Assembly (NCBI GenBank): GCA_945869755.1
Contig: CAMBPW010000067.1
Coordinates: forward strand, 1 to 5,630
Reading direction: 5' to 3'
Source: an uncultured Gemella sp.
GTDB lineage: Bacteria > Bacillota > Bacilli > Staphylococcales > Gemellaceae
DNA length: 5,630 nt
In this document: one piece after another, positions 1 through 5,302 of the stretch
Position numbering within the stretch: position 1 is the first letter of the stretch
Layout of the letters: every line of letters starts with the position of its first letter
The notes under the pieces: generated by a model
What the model saw: the letters and a program-made list of their open reading frames with translations, nothing else
Databases searched by the model: none
Told to the model about the DNA's origin: nothing
Program-made: the position numbers and the translations under genes

Positions 1-1
1 A

Positions 2-874
2 GAAGTAAAAGATTTATCTGCACTTCAATATGCAAAAAATCTAAAAATGTTAAGTGTATCATCGCACGATGTTGAACAATCATTTTCGCCAAATGGATTA
101 AAAGATATTAGTATTTTGAAAAATTTACAAAATTTAGAACTTTTAAGATTATCTCACAATGCAATAAGTGATATTTCTGTCCTTTCTAATATGCCAAATC
201 TAAAAAAATTATATCTTTCACATAACTTAATAGAAAATATATCTCCTGTAGCAAATCTTACAAATTTAACTGCATTAGATTTCTCAAGAAATAATGTAAA
301 AGATATAAGTTCAATTGCAAATTTAACAGGTTTAACAGAATTGACAATAGTAGATACGAAAATTTCTACTATAGAACCTATAAAAAATATGACTAAATTA
401 GAAAGATTAGATATTAGAGAAAATAATATATCTGATATTTCTATATTATCAAAATTAACTAATTTAACGGATGTGTTATTCGACAAAAATCAAATAGCAG
501 ATTTTAGAACTTTAGGAAATCTTAATAATTTAGTTTATGTAAGTTCAGGAGGTCAAAAAATAACTGTTTCTGAAGAAGTTTCAGTAAATTCAAAAACATT
601 TGAAATTGATTCATTGTTTAAAGGTTTTGAAAATTTAGTTCAAGATCAAATTACAGTAGAAAGCAATATTCCAGGTGTAAATATTACATTTAATAAAGAA
701 ACAAATAAATTATTATTTGAATTGACGGACGAATTTGTAGCACAAAATAATAATTCTACAGTTCAGCTAGAGTTAGTAGTAAAAGCAACAAATAAATATG
801 AATTTTTATTTAGTTATGAAGATTTTGAATATTATTTAAACAATGTTCAATTAAAATTAAATATACAAAATTAA
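2..874 (+). CDS. Internalin-like leucine-rich-repeat protein, C-terminal part (5' end outside window)
   Basis: The reading frame is open from base 2 and already encodes LRR sequence (EVKDLSALQYAKNLK) before the first ATG at 47. That ATG is therefore an internal Met and the gene begins upstream of the window. Eight 22-residue repeats of internalin type follow (pattern IxDIS, LxNLxNL, LxLSxN). An extra 9 residues break the register between the first and second. The repeats end near base 559 with GGQKITV, which resembles the exit of internalin LRRs into an Ig-like cap. The last ~105 residues look like a beta-rich Ig-like region, but I cannot name the domain. There is no LPXTG motif or hydrophobic tail, so C-terminal sortase anchoring is excluded. 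Any signal peptide or other anchor lies off-window. Role inferred from family: exported protein binding a protein or host ligand. An intrinsic terminator follows 13 bases after the stop. The LRR assignment is firm; the ligand is unknown. Confidence 0.9.
   Translation, partial: EVKDLSALQYAKNLKMLSVSSHDVEQSFSPNGLKDISILKNLQNLELLRLSHNAISDISVLSNMPNLKKLYLSHNLIENISPVANLTNLTALDFSRNNVKDISSIANLTGLTELTIVDTKISTIEPIKNMTKLERLDIRENNISDISILSKLTNLTDVLFDKNQIADFRTLGNLNNLVYVSSGGQKITVSEEVSVNSKTFEIDSLFKGFENLVQDQITVESNIPGVNITFNKETNKLLFELTDEFVAQNNNSTVQLELVVKATNKYEFLFSYEDFEYYLNNVQLKLNIQN
5..559 (+). repeat. Tandem 66-base LRR-coding repeats (8 units)
   Basis: Units of 22 codons start at 5, 98, 164, 230, 296, 362, 428 and 494. 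The unit at 5 is separated from the one at 98 by a 27-base insert (71-97). The units diverge at DNA level but keep the Leu/Ile/Asn frame at protein level. The last unit (494-559) is degenerate and probably caps the array. The array may continue upstream of the window. Confidence 0.85.
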
Positions 875-887
875 ATTTCATATAAAT

Positions 888-921
888 AAAATAGGCAAAA
901 TAAAATTTTGCCTATTTTTTT
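888..921 (+). terminator. Intrinsic terminator of the LRR gene, probably bidirectional
   Basis: Bases 888-901 pair perfectly with 905-918 (core AGGCAAAA / TTTTGCCT) around a 3-base loop, and the descending arm runs into a T tract on the plus strand. The other strand also has an A/T-rich exit, so it may also stop transcripts coming from the tlpA side. Confidence 0.88.
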
Positions 922-966
922 ATAAAAAAAAATCGGTAGAAGACTAAACTAGTATCGTCTTCTACC
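922..966 (-). terminator. Minus-strand intrinsic terminator (distal)
   Basis: GGTAGAAGAC (935-944) pairs perfectly with GTCTTCTACC (957-966) around a 12-base loop. Read on the minus strand, the stem is followed by a run of about nine T (complement of the A run at 925-933). The plus strand has no T run after the stem, so the orientation is clear. It lies about 150 bases past the tlpA stop and behind a closer terminator. It could be a backup, or it could end a separate short minus-strand transcript. Confidence 0.75.
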
Positions 967-1070
967 TAGAAAAGGAAAGTTTATGAAGTTTTCTAAATAA
1001 AATTAATTATTTAGACTTAAAGTATTATAGAGAACAAACCTTAAATATACTTAAAATTATAACTTAAATT
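967..1070. other. Unassigned segment between two minus-strand terminators
   Basis: No credible protein-coding frame is present. On the plus strand a five-codon frame MKFSK (983-1000) follows a good AAAGGA box at 971-976, but no promoter precedes it and it lies behind a terminator. On the minus strand a TATAAT sequence occurs at 1025-1030, without a convincing -35. The segment could be untranslated tail, gene debris or a small RNA; the sequence does not decide. Confidence 0.3.
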
Positions 1071-1111
1071 ATAAAAAATATCTCCAATTATTTTTTATAA
1101 TTAGAGATATT
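1071..1111 (-). terminator. Terminator of the ccdA-tlpA operon
   Basis: Bases 1077-1091 pair with 1097-1111 (core AATATCTC / GAGATATT, one mismatch at 1085/1103) around a 5-base loop. On the minus strand the stem is followed by a T run (complement of the A run at 1073-1078). It begins 8 bases after the tlpA stop codon, as expected for an operon end. The stem is AT-rich, so it may be leaky. Confidence 0.8.
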
Positions 1112-1118
1112 AAAAATC

Positions 1119-1700
1119 TTATTTTAACTGTTCTAAGTATGATTTTAATGTAGTTTCGTTAAACATTCCAGGAACATTTGCTAAAATAGTTCCATCACTA
1201 TTTATAAAAATATGAGTAGGGAATGCACGAATAGAATAATTTTTCAAAAATTTATCTTCGTAGTCAAATAATACAGGATAGGTAACTCCTAACTCTTCAG
1301 CTTTAGCTAAAATTGTTTTTTTAGATTCATCTGATGCATTCAAATTTTTAAAACTTGTATCGCTAGGAGAAGTTATTGATAAAAATACAAAATCTTCTTT
1401 AGTTTTAAATTCTTGGTAAACTTTTTCTAATTCAGGTATTTCTTTAATACATGGTCCACACCAAGAAGCCCATACATTTATATATATTTTTTTTCCTTTA
1501 AAATCACTAAGTTTAACATCATTTCCGTCTATATCTTTTGCGGTAAAATCAAATGCAGTAGTTGTCTCAGTTTTTTGTGTTGTTGTGTTAGCTGAATTTG
1601 TAGTAGTATTAGTTTTTTGTTCTTCTTTTATTGAACAAGCAGTTAACGTAACTAATGACGTTAAAATAATAGGTAAAATCATTTTTTTATTTTTTATCAT
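1119..1700 (-). CDS. TlpA/ResA-like thioredoxin-fold lipoprotein (Etrx type)
   Basis: Membrane-anchored extracytoplasmic thiol reductase of 193 residues. Residues 1-22 are a lipoprotein signal with lipobox LTAC, lipidated Cys22. Residues 23-48 are a Thr/Asn-rich flexible linker. The AhpC/TSA-TlpA thioredoxin domain spans about 49-193, with active site WCGPC (Cys81, Cys84) and cis-proline in AFPTH (Pro161). Family knowledge: such proteins take electrons from CcdA and reduce surface targets, often methionine sulfoxide reductase. It is the second gene of an operon. Its start lies 10 bases after the ccdA stop, and the AAGGAG box overlaps that stop, so translation is probably coupled. The pair resembles pneumococcal CcdA-Etrx, but no msrAB follows; a terminator comes directly after. 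Apocytochrome maturation (the classic TlpA/ResA role) is an alternative, though no cytochrome genes are nearby. Confidence 0.92.
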   Translation of the reverse strand: MIKNKKMILPIILTSLVTLTACSIKEEQKTNTTTNSANTTTQKTETTTAFDFTAKDIDGNDVKLSDFKGKKIYINVWASWCGPCIKEIPELEKVYQEFKTKEDFVFLSITSPSDTSFKNLNASDESKKTILAKAEELGVTYPVLFDYEDKFLKNYSIRAFPTHIFINSDGTILANVPGMFNETTLKSYLEQLK

Positions 1701-1713
1701 ATTGTTCTCCTTA
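1701..1713 (-). promoter_or_regulatory. Ribosome binding site overlapping the ccdA stop codon
   Basis: On the minus strand the ccdA TAA (1711-1713) runs directly into GGAGA, giving AAGGAG seven bases before the ATG of the lipoprotein gene. Ribosomes ending ccdA would sit on this site, which suggests coupled, balanced synthesis of the two redox partners. Confidence 0.8.
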
Positions 1714-2421
1714 AATAAAATATTTCACGACAAAAGTTTGGAATGAACCCGTTAAAATAGATAATCCTATTAAAACTAAAATAATTCCAGAAATAATCAT
1801 AGTATATTTTAAAATATTATTATGTTTTTTTATTAGATCTAAAATTTTCGTTGCAAAAAATGCAACAATAATAAACGGTAAAATAAAACCTACAGAATAA
1901 ACTAAAACTAATATTGCACTAAGAATACCTGTATGTGTACTTGCATATAAAAATACACTCATTAAAATTGGACCGATACACGGAGTCCAAGAAAAACTAA
2001 AAGTAAAACCCATAATTAGAGCAACTAATGGCGACATATTTTTTGTTTTAACTTTTTTCTTTAAAGAAAATTCTTGTTTTAAAAAATTTAATTTTAAAAA
2101 ACCTAGTTGCAAAAATCCCATTATAATAATTAAAATACCACTAATTATTTGAATAACTTTTATGTGTGTATTTAAAAATGTGCTTATATAACTTGTAGCG
2201 AACGCTAATATAAAGAATGTTATAGAAATACCGACTACAAAAAATAGTGAATTAGTTATCATATTTTTTTTATTTATTAAAATATTACCATTTTCATCGA
2301 ATTGTTTTTTTCCTGCGAGCATACTTATATAAATAGGTATTATAGGAATAATACAAGGAGAGAAAAAAGATAATATTCCTTCTACAAAAAGTGCTATTAA
2401 CTTTATATTTTGAAAGTCCAT
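1711..2421 (-). CDS. ccdA: CcdA, membrane thiol-electron transporter
   Basis: Polytopic protein of the DsbD-gamma/CcdA family (236 residues, the usual length). It passes electrons from cytoplasmic thioredoxin across the membrane to extracytoplasmic thioredoxin-like proteins. About six membrane segments can be seen, near residues 5-35, 57-81, 87-111, 132-160, 166-192 and 204-226. The two family motifs are FFSPCIIPIIP with Cys23 in segment 1 and SWTPCIGPI with Cys148 in segment 4; these two Cys form the redox pair. A basic loop (KKKVKTK, ~121-127) lies between the third and fourth segments. The start at 2421 follows AGGAG with a short 4-base spacing. A second AGGAG lies about 30 bases upstream without a usable frame. 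It is the first gene of the operon with the thioredoxin-like lipoprotein, its likely partner. I see no clear sigma-A promoter upstream, only AT-rich -10-like sequences. Confidence 0.94.
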   Translation of the reverse strand: MDFQNIKLIALFVEGILSFFSPCIIPIIPIYISMLAGKKQFDENGNILINKKNMITNSLFFVVGISITFFILAFATSYISTFLNTHIKVIQIISGILIIIMGFLQLGFLKLNFLKQEFSLKKKVKTKNMSPLVALIMGFTFSFSWTPCIGPILMSVFLYASTHTGILSAILVLVYSVGFILPFIIVAFFATKILDLIKKHNNILKYTMIISGIILVLIGLSILTGSFQTFVVKYFI

Positions 2422-2599
2422 AAAACTCCTATTTTTAATAATTAAAATTTACAATCTCCTAGTTATAATAATACAATAAAAAATTATATAAATAAAGAAC
2501 TTTTAATTTATTTTTGCGATTAATTATTATATAAATTAATAAAATAAAAATAATAAATAAAATAAGTTGTTGTTAGCATTTCAAAATATTAACACTATT

Positions 2600-2616
2600 A
2601 TTACAAAACTGTTACA
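2600..2616 (-). promoter_or_regulatory. Putative WalR (YycF) binding box
   Basis: The plus strand reads ATTACA, five bases, GTTACA. On the minus strand this is TGTAAC-N5-TGTAAT, a perfect fit to the published WalR consensus TGTWAH-N5-TGTWAH known from Bacillus and Staphylococcus. It ends four bases before the putative -35 of a peptidoglycan hydrolase gene, the class of gene WalR activates in those organisms. WalR control is inferred from this match. Short AT-rich motifs can occur by chance, but both half-sites, the spacing and the target gene all agree. Confidence 0.7.
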
Positions 2617-2620
2617 ACTA

Positions 2621-2649
2621 TTGAAAAATAATATTCTATATAATAAAAT
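2621..2649 (+). promoter_or_regulatory. Putative sigma-A promoter of the LysM endopeptidase gene
   Basis: TTGAAA (2621-2626), 17-base spacer, TAAAAT (2644-2649). A perfect TATAAT at 2639-2644 also exists but has no -35 at standard spacing. With the first pairing, transcription would start near 2656, giving a leader of about 100 bases. Placement right behind the WalR box supports it. Confidence 0.6.
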
Positions 2650-2659
2650 ATAAATTGTA

Positions 2660-2685
2660 GTTGGATTAGGTAACTAATTTGCAAC
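2660..2685 (+). other. Possible 5' leader stem-loop 1 of the LysM gene
   Basis: ATTAG (2665-2669) pairs with CTAAT (2674-2678) around GTAA, and flanking GTTG (2660-2663) pairs with CAAC (2682-2685) across an unpaired internal loop. It would form at the very 5' end of the inferred transcript. No T run follows, so it is not a terminator; transcript protection or a protein site is possible. Confidence 0.4.
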
Positions 2686-2713
2686 GTTTGAATTTAAAAA
2701 TAATAGAGAAAGT

Positions 2714-2748
2714 TTGATAGTTTATTATAATTATCAATCATTAAGGAG
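2714..2748 (+). promoter_or_regulatory. Leader stem-loop 2 and ribosome binding site of the LysM gene
   Basis: TTGATAGTT (2714-2722) pairs with AATTATCAA (2729-2737), one G-U pair, with a 6-base loop. AAGGAG (2743-2748) begins only five bases after the stem and lies 8 bases before the ATG at 2757. The ribosome site is strong and decides the start codon. The adjacent stem is weak and AT-only apart from two G/C-containing pairs. Confidence 0.6.
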
Positions 2749-2756
2749 ATTAATTA

Positions 2757-3692
2757 ATGAGTAAATTACATAAATTAGTAGCAGGAACAGCAGTTATGTC
2801 AGCAGTAGCGATTGGGTTTACAACTCTTGCAGATGCTGATATTTATACAGTAAAATCTGGAGATACTTTATGGGATATCGCTAGAAATAATGGTACAACT
2901 GTTGATCAATTAATGAAAGATAACAACTTGACAAGCAGTTTAATATTCCCTGGAGATAAACTTTCATTCCAAGCTACAGTTACTCAAGTAGCACAAGCTG
3001 AAGAAAGTGGAGTTTATAAAGTAGTTTTAGGAGATACACTATTTAAAATTGCTAATCAATTTGGAACTACAGTAGATAATTTAGTATCTATTAATAAAAT
3101 TTCAAATCCAAACTTTATAGTTGTTGGACAAAAATTAAATATTAATGGAAATGCACAAGTTTCTACGCCAGCACCAGCAGTTCCAACTGCAGAAAAAGCG
3201 GTAGAAACACCAGCGCCAGAGTCTACACCTGTAGTTGAAACACCAAAAGTAGAAGATGCTCCAGCTGTAACAGATGTTCAACCAGCACCGGCTGTTGCAG
3301 AAACACCAGCACCAGCGCCAGCTGTTGAAGCACCAAAAGTAGAAGTTACACCAGTTGCAAATAGTAATAAAGCTGCAGCGATTTATGCTGCTGCACTTGC
3401 ACAAATTGGAGTTAATCAAGACTGTACAATGCTTGTAACAAATTCTTTAAGAGCAGTGGGAATTAATTTCCACGGATGGCCAGCAGGATATATGAGTTTA
3501 GGAACTGTTATTCCAGCTGATCAAGCTGTACCAGGAGATTTAGTGTACTATGCTGATGGTGGTTTAGGATATGCACATATTGCAGTTTACGCAGGAAATG
3601 GACAAGCAATTCACGGTGGTTGGTTCGGTAACCAAACAGCATTAGCACCAGCTAATATTGGAAGTGGACCAGTTTATATTCGTGTAGCATAA
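2757..3692 (+). CDS. Secreted LysM / NlpC-P60-like peptidoglycan hydrolase
   Basis: Exported cell-wall enzyme of 311 residues. Residues 1-27 are a signal peptide (K-rich start, hydrophobic core, probable cleavage after ADA at 25-27). Two LysM domains at ~29-71 (YTVKSGDTLWDIA) and ~85-129 (YKVVLGDTLFKIA) bind peptidoglycan. Residues ~135-203 are a Pro/Ala/Val/Glu wall-spanning linker. The C-terminal domain (~204-311) reads as an NlpC/P60-type (papain-like) peptidase: Cys223 in DCTMLV, PGDLVYY at 259-265, His274 in AHIAVYAGNG and His286 in AIHGGW as the Cys-His-His set. DCT instead of the common DCS, and a short domain, make it somewhat divergent; a CHAP-like relative is the alternative. Family role: cutting stem-peptide bonds during growth or daughter-cell separation. 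It appears monocistronic with its own promoter and terminator. Its codons are noticeably richer in G/C than its neighbours', partly because of Ala/Pro content, and suggest high expression. Confidence 0.9.
   Translation: MSKLHKLVAGTAVMSAVAIGFTTLADADIYTVKSGDTLWDIARNNGTTVDQLMKDNNLTSSLIFPGDKLSFQATVTQVAQAEESGVYKVVLGDTLFKIANQFGTTVDNLVSINKISNPNFIVVGQKLNINGNAQVSTPAPAVPTAEKAVETPAPESTPVVETPKVEDAPAVTDVQPAPAVAETPAPAPAVEAPKVEVTPVANSNKAAAIYAAALAQIGVNQDCTMLVTNSLRAVGINFHGWPAGYMSLGTVIPADQAVPGDLVYYADGGLGYAHIAVYAGNGQAIHGGWFGNQTALAPANIGSGPVYIRVA
3201..3356 (+). repeat. Imperfect internal duplication in the Pro/Ala linker
   Basis: Residues 149-171 and 181-200 of the LysM protein share the order ETPAP, then (V/E)(T/A)PKVE, then a Pro-Val ending. 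At DNA level the shared blocks include GAAACACCAGC and CACCAAAAGTAGAAG. Such linkers expand and contract by slippage or recombination and often vary between strains. Confidence 0.6.
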
Positions 3693-3710
3693 AAAATGGT
3701 ATTAACACGT

Positions 3711-3741
3711 AAGAACTTTATCTAATGATAGAGTTCTTTTT
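3711..3741 (+). terminator. Intrinsic terminator of the LysM gene
   Basis: AAGAACTTTATC (3711-3722) pairs with GATAGAGTTCTT (3727-3738), one G-U pair, loop TAAT, followed by a short T tract. It sits 18 bases after the stop codon and separates this gene from the next operon. Confidence 0.9.
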
Positions 3742-3764
3742 ATTTATATTTAACTAAAATTTTA

Positions 3765-3793
3765 TTACACTAATTTTTAAAATGTAGTATAAT
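3765..3793 (+). promoter_or_regulatory. Sigma-A promoter of the YabN-like/mnmM/CYTH operon
   Basis: TTACAC (3765-3770), 17-base spacer, perfect TATAAT (3788-3793). Predicted transcription start is near 3800, about 23 bases before the first ATG. The short leader contains AGGAG (3812-3816) six bases before the start, leaving no room for a riboswitch. Confidence 0.8.
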
Positions 3794-3822
3794 TATTTTG
3801 ATTATTTATTTAGGAGAAGATT

Positions 3823-4752
3823 ATGATTTACATTGTAGGTTTAGGGCCAAACGAAGAAAAGAATATTAAACAAGATATAAAAGAATTTTTATTAGAAAAT
3901 AAAGATAGTTATATTGTTGCAAGGACTAAAGAACATCCTGCAATTTCTTTTTTGGATGAAAATAGTATTAACTATGAAACTTGTGATAAATTTTATATAG
4001 ACAATAGTAATTTTGAAAATACTTATAGTGAAATTGCCAATTATATATTAGAAAAAAGTAAAGTTAAAGATGTAATTTATTTAGTTCCTGGACATCCTAT
4101 GGTTGCAGAATTAACGACGAAATTAATTTTAGAAAAAGATGAAACAGCAAAAGTTATAGGTGGAGAAAGTTTTTTAGATAGTTGTTTTAACGCTGCAAAA
4201 TTTGATCCTGTAGAAAATTTTATTTTGTTAGATGCTACTAATGAAGATAGTTTTAAAAATATTGATGCCAAAAAACATATTTTAATTACACAATGTTATG
4301 ATGATATAACGGCTGGAAATATTTCTATTGAACTATCAGAATATTATCCTTATAATCATAATGTTTTAATTATGGAAAATGTAGGTTGCTATGATGAAAA
4401 AATTTATAATAGTGAGCTTTGTGAACTTTCTGCGGTTGTTGGAGAGAAAGTACATAATTTAAGAACAATTTATATTAAACCTTATGAAGAAGCTATAGAC
4501 TATAACATAATAAATTATTTACCAGATTATGAAAAAAATGCAAGAGGAAGTATAAAAATTGCTAATGAACTTGAAAGAGAAATTAGGAAATTGCGTATAA
4601 ACATTGAAGAAGAATCAGAAAGTTCTTTAGAAAATATTTCTGAAAATATTACAAATATTTTAAAAGGTGTATTAGATTTTACTGTTGCTGATGATTTATA
4701 CATCGAATTATCAGATATTTTAAAGAGATTAAAGGAAAAAAATAATGGATAA
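3823..4752 (+). CDS. YabN-like tetrapyrrole-methylase-family protein lacking a recognisable MazG domain
   Basis: 309 residues. The first ~220 match the N-terminal TP-methylase-like domain of Bacillus YabN/MazG-fusion proteins. Visible blocks are GLGP (6-9), VPGHPMVAE (88-96), GGESFLD (113-119), DP (128-129), LLDAT (135-139), ITQCYDDITAGN (155-166), YYPYNHNV (174-181) and NLRTIYIKP (212-220). YabN proteins normally continue with a full MazG nucleotide pyrophosphatase for ~480 residues in total. Here only ~90 residues follow, charged and apparently helical. They lack the CPWD and EExYE motifs of MazG, though NIEEESESS and ELSDIL could be remnants. The gene is not frameshifted at its end: it overlaps the next gene by 8 bases in an orderly way. 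What the methylase-like domain does in YabN is, to my knowledge, not settled. A domain-loss ortholog is the best reading; a distinct paralog is the alternative. Confidence 0.82.
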   Translation: MIYIVGLGPNEEKNIKQDIKEFLLENKDSYIVARTKEHPAISFLDENSINYETCDKFYIDNSNFENTYSEIANYILEKSKVKDVIYLVPGHPMVAELTTKLILEKDETAKVIGGESFLDSCFNAAKFDPVENFILLDATNEDSFKNIDAKKHILITQCYDDITAGNISIELSEYYPYNHNVLIMENVGCYDEKIYNSELCELSAVVGEKVHNLRTIYIKPYEEAIDYNIINYLPDYEKNARGSIKIANELEREIRKLRINIEEESESSLENISENITNILKGVLDFTVADDLYIELSDILKRLKEKNNG

Positions 4753-5302
4753 AGTATTAGTTTTTGCCAAAAAGTTATTAAAAGAAAAAATAGATAAAAA
4801 TAGTGTTGTTATTGATGCTACTTGTGGTAATGGTAATGATACACTTTTTTTAGCAAAAACAAGTGCGAAAAAAGTTTATAGTTTTGATATTCAAAAAATT
4901 GCGATAGAAAGAACGGAAAAATTGTTAGAAGAAAATGAATTATTATCTAAATGTAAGTTGATTTTAGATAGTCATGCAAACTTTGATAATTATGTAGAAG
5001 ATGAATTTCAAGCTGTAATTTTTAATTTAGGATATTTACCAAATGCGAACCACGATATAACTACAAACGGAAAAATTACAAAATTAACTATAGAGAAAAT
5101 GTTAAAAAGAATTTCTGTAGGTGGAATTATTGTCGTAGTTATTTATTGGGGGCATCAAAATGGAATATTAGAAAAAGAAATTTTATGTTCTTATTTTGAA
5201 ACTTTAAATCAAAAAAATATAGAAGTTTTGCAATATCAATTTATTAATCAAAAAAACAATGCACCATTTTTAGTTGCATTGGAGAAAGTTAGAGAGTTTT
5301 AA
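4745..5302 (+). CDS. mnmM: MnmM (YtqB), tRNA 5-aminomethyl-uridine methyltransferase
   Basis: 185 residues, the usual size of the YtqB family. It is a SAM-dependent Rossmann-fold enzyme that methylates nm5(s2)U34 of tRNA to mnm5(s2)U, completing the wobble modification in bacteria without the MnmC methylase domain. The SAM-binding motif I is VVIDATCGNGNDT (21-33) and the acidic residue ending strand 2 lies in FDIQ (47-50). FNLGYLP (93-99) is at the family's catalytic position, TTNG is at 106-109, YWGH at 134-137, and the family C-terminal signature QFINQKNNAPFLVALEK is at 165-181. AAAGGA (4731-4736), eight bases before the ATG, lies inside the upstream gene. The start overlaps that gene's end by 8 bases, and its own stop shares one A with the next ATG. 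Older annotations call this family a putative rRNA methylase; the tRNA role rests on work on the Bacillus/Staphylococcus enzymes. Confidence 0.93.
   Translation: MDKVLVFAKKLLKEKIDKNSVVIDATCGNGNDTLFLAKTSAKKVYSFDIQKIAIERTEKLLEENELLSKCKLILDSHANFDNYVEDEFQAVIFNLGYLPNANHDITTNGKITKLTIEKMLKRISVGGIIVVVIYWGHQNGILEKEILCSYFETLNQKNIEVLQYQFINQKNNAPFLVALEKVREF

Larger units (their letters stand above)
2422..2756. other. Divergent AT-rich intergenic region between ccdA and the LysM gene
   Basis: This region of 335 bases contains the upstream regions of two divergent genes. The left part (2422-2580) is almost pure A/T with low-complexity runs and a weak inverted repeat (2503-2511 with 2531-2539). No clear ccdA promoter is visible there. 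The right part holds the WalR-like box, a sigma-A-like promoter and two leader hairpins listed separately. No open frame of interest was seen. Confidence 0.7.

Noticed and set aside
47..49. ATG at 47 as the start of the LRR protein
   Set aside because: The same frame is open back to the window edge and encodes a complete LRR unit (5-70) spanning this Met, and no ribosome site precedes it.
154..486. 110-residue minus-strand open frame inside the LRR gene
   Set aside because: It mirrors the Leu/Asn/Ile repeats, has no family features, and overlaps a well-supported LRR frame on the other strand.
2451..2462. Second AGGAG upstream of ccdA on the minus strand, possibly for a leader peptide
   Set aside because: The only nearby start-like codon (TTG) is too close to the box and is followed at once by TAA, so no peptide would be made.
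2503..2539. Inverted repeat TTAATTTAT / ATAAATTAA in the divergent intergenic region
   Set aside because: It has a 19-base loop in almost pure A/T sequence where such pairings are expected by chance, and lacks a T-tract or link to a promoter.
3135..3419. 94-residue Cys/Trp-rich open frame on the minus strand
   Set aside because: It is the antisense of the Pro/Ala-rich linker; GCA/CCA codons read backwards give Cys, Trp and Ser. It has no ribosome site and lies wholly within a clear gene.
3693..3822. Short intergenic stretch checked for a riboswitch or small RNA
   Set aside because: It is fully accounted for by a terminator, a promoter and a ribosome site, with a leader of only about 23 bases.
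4077..4271. 64-residue minus-strand open frame inside the YabN-like gene
   Set aside because: It is antisense to conserved methylase blocks (VPGHP, GGESFLD), with no sign of an independent gene.
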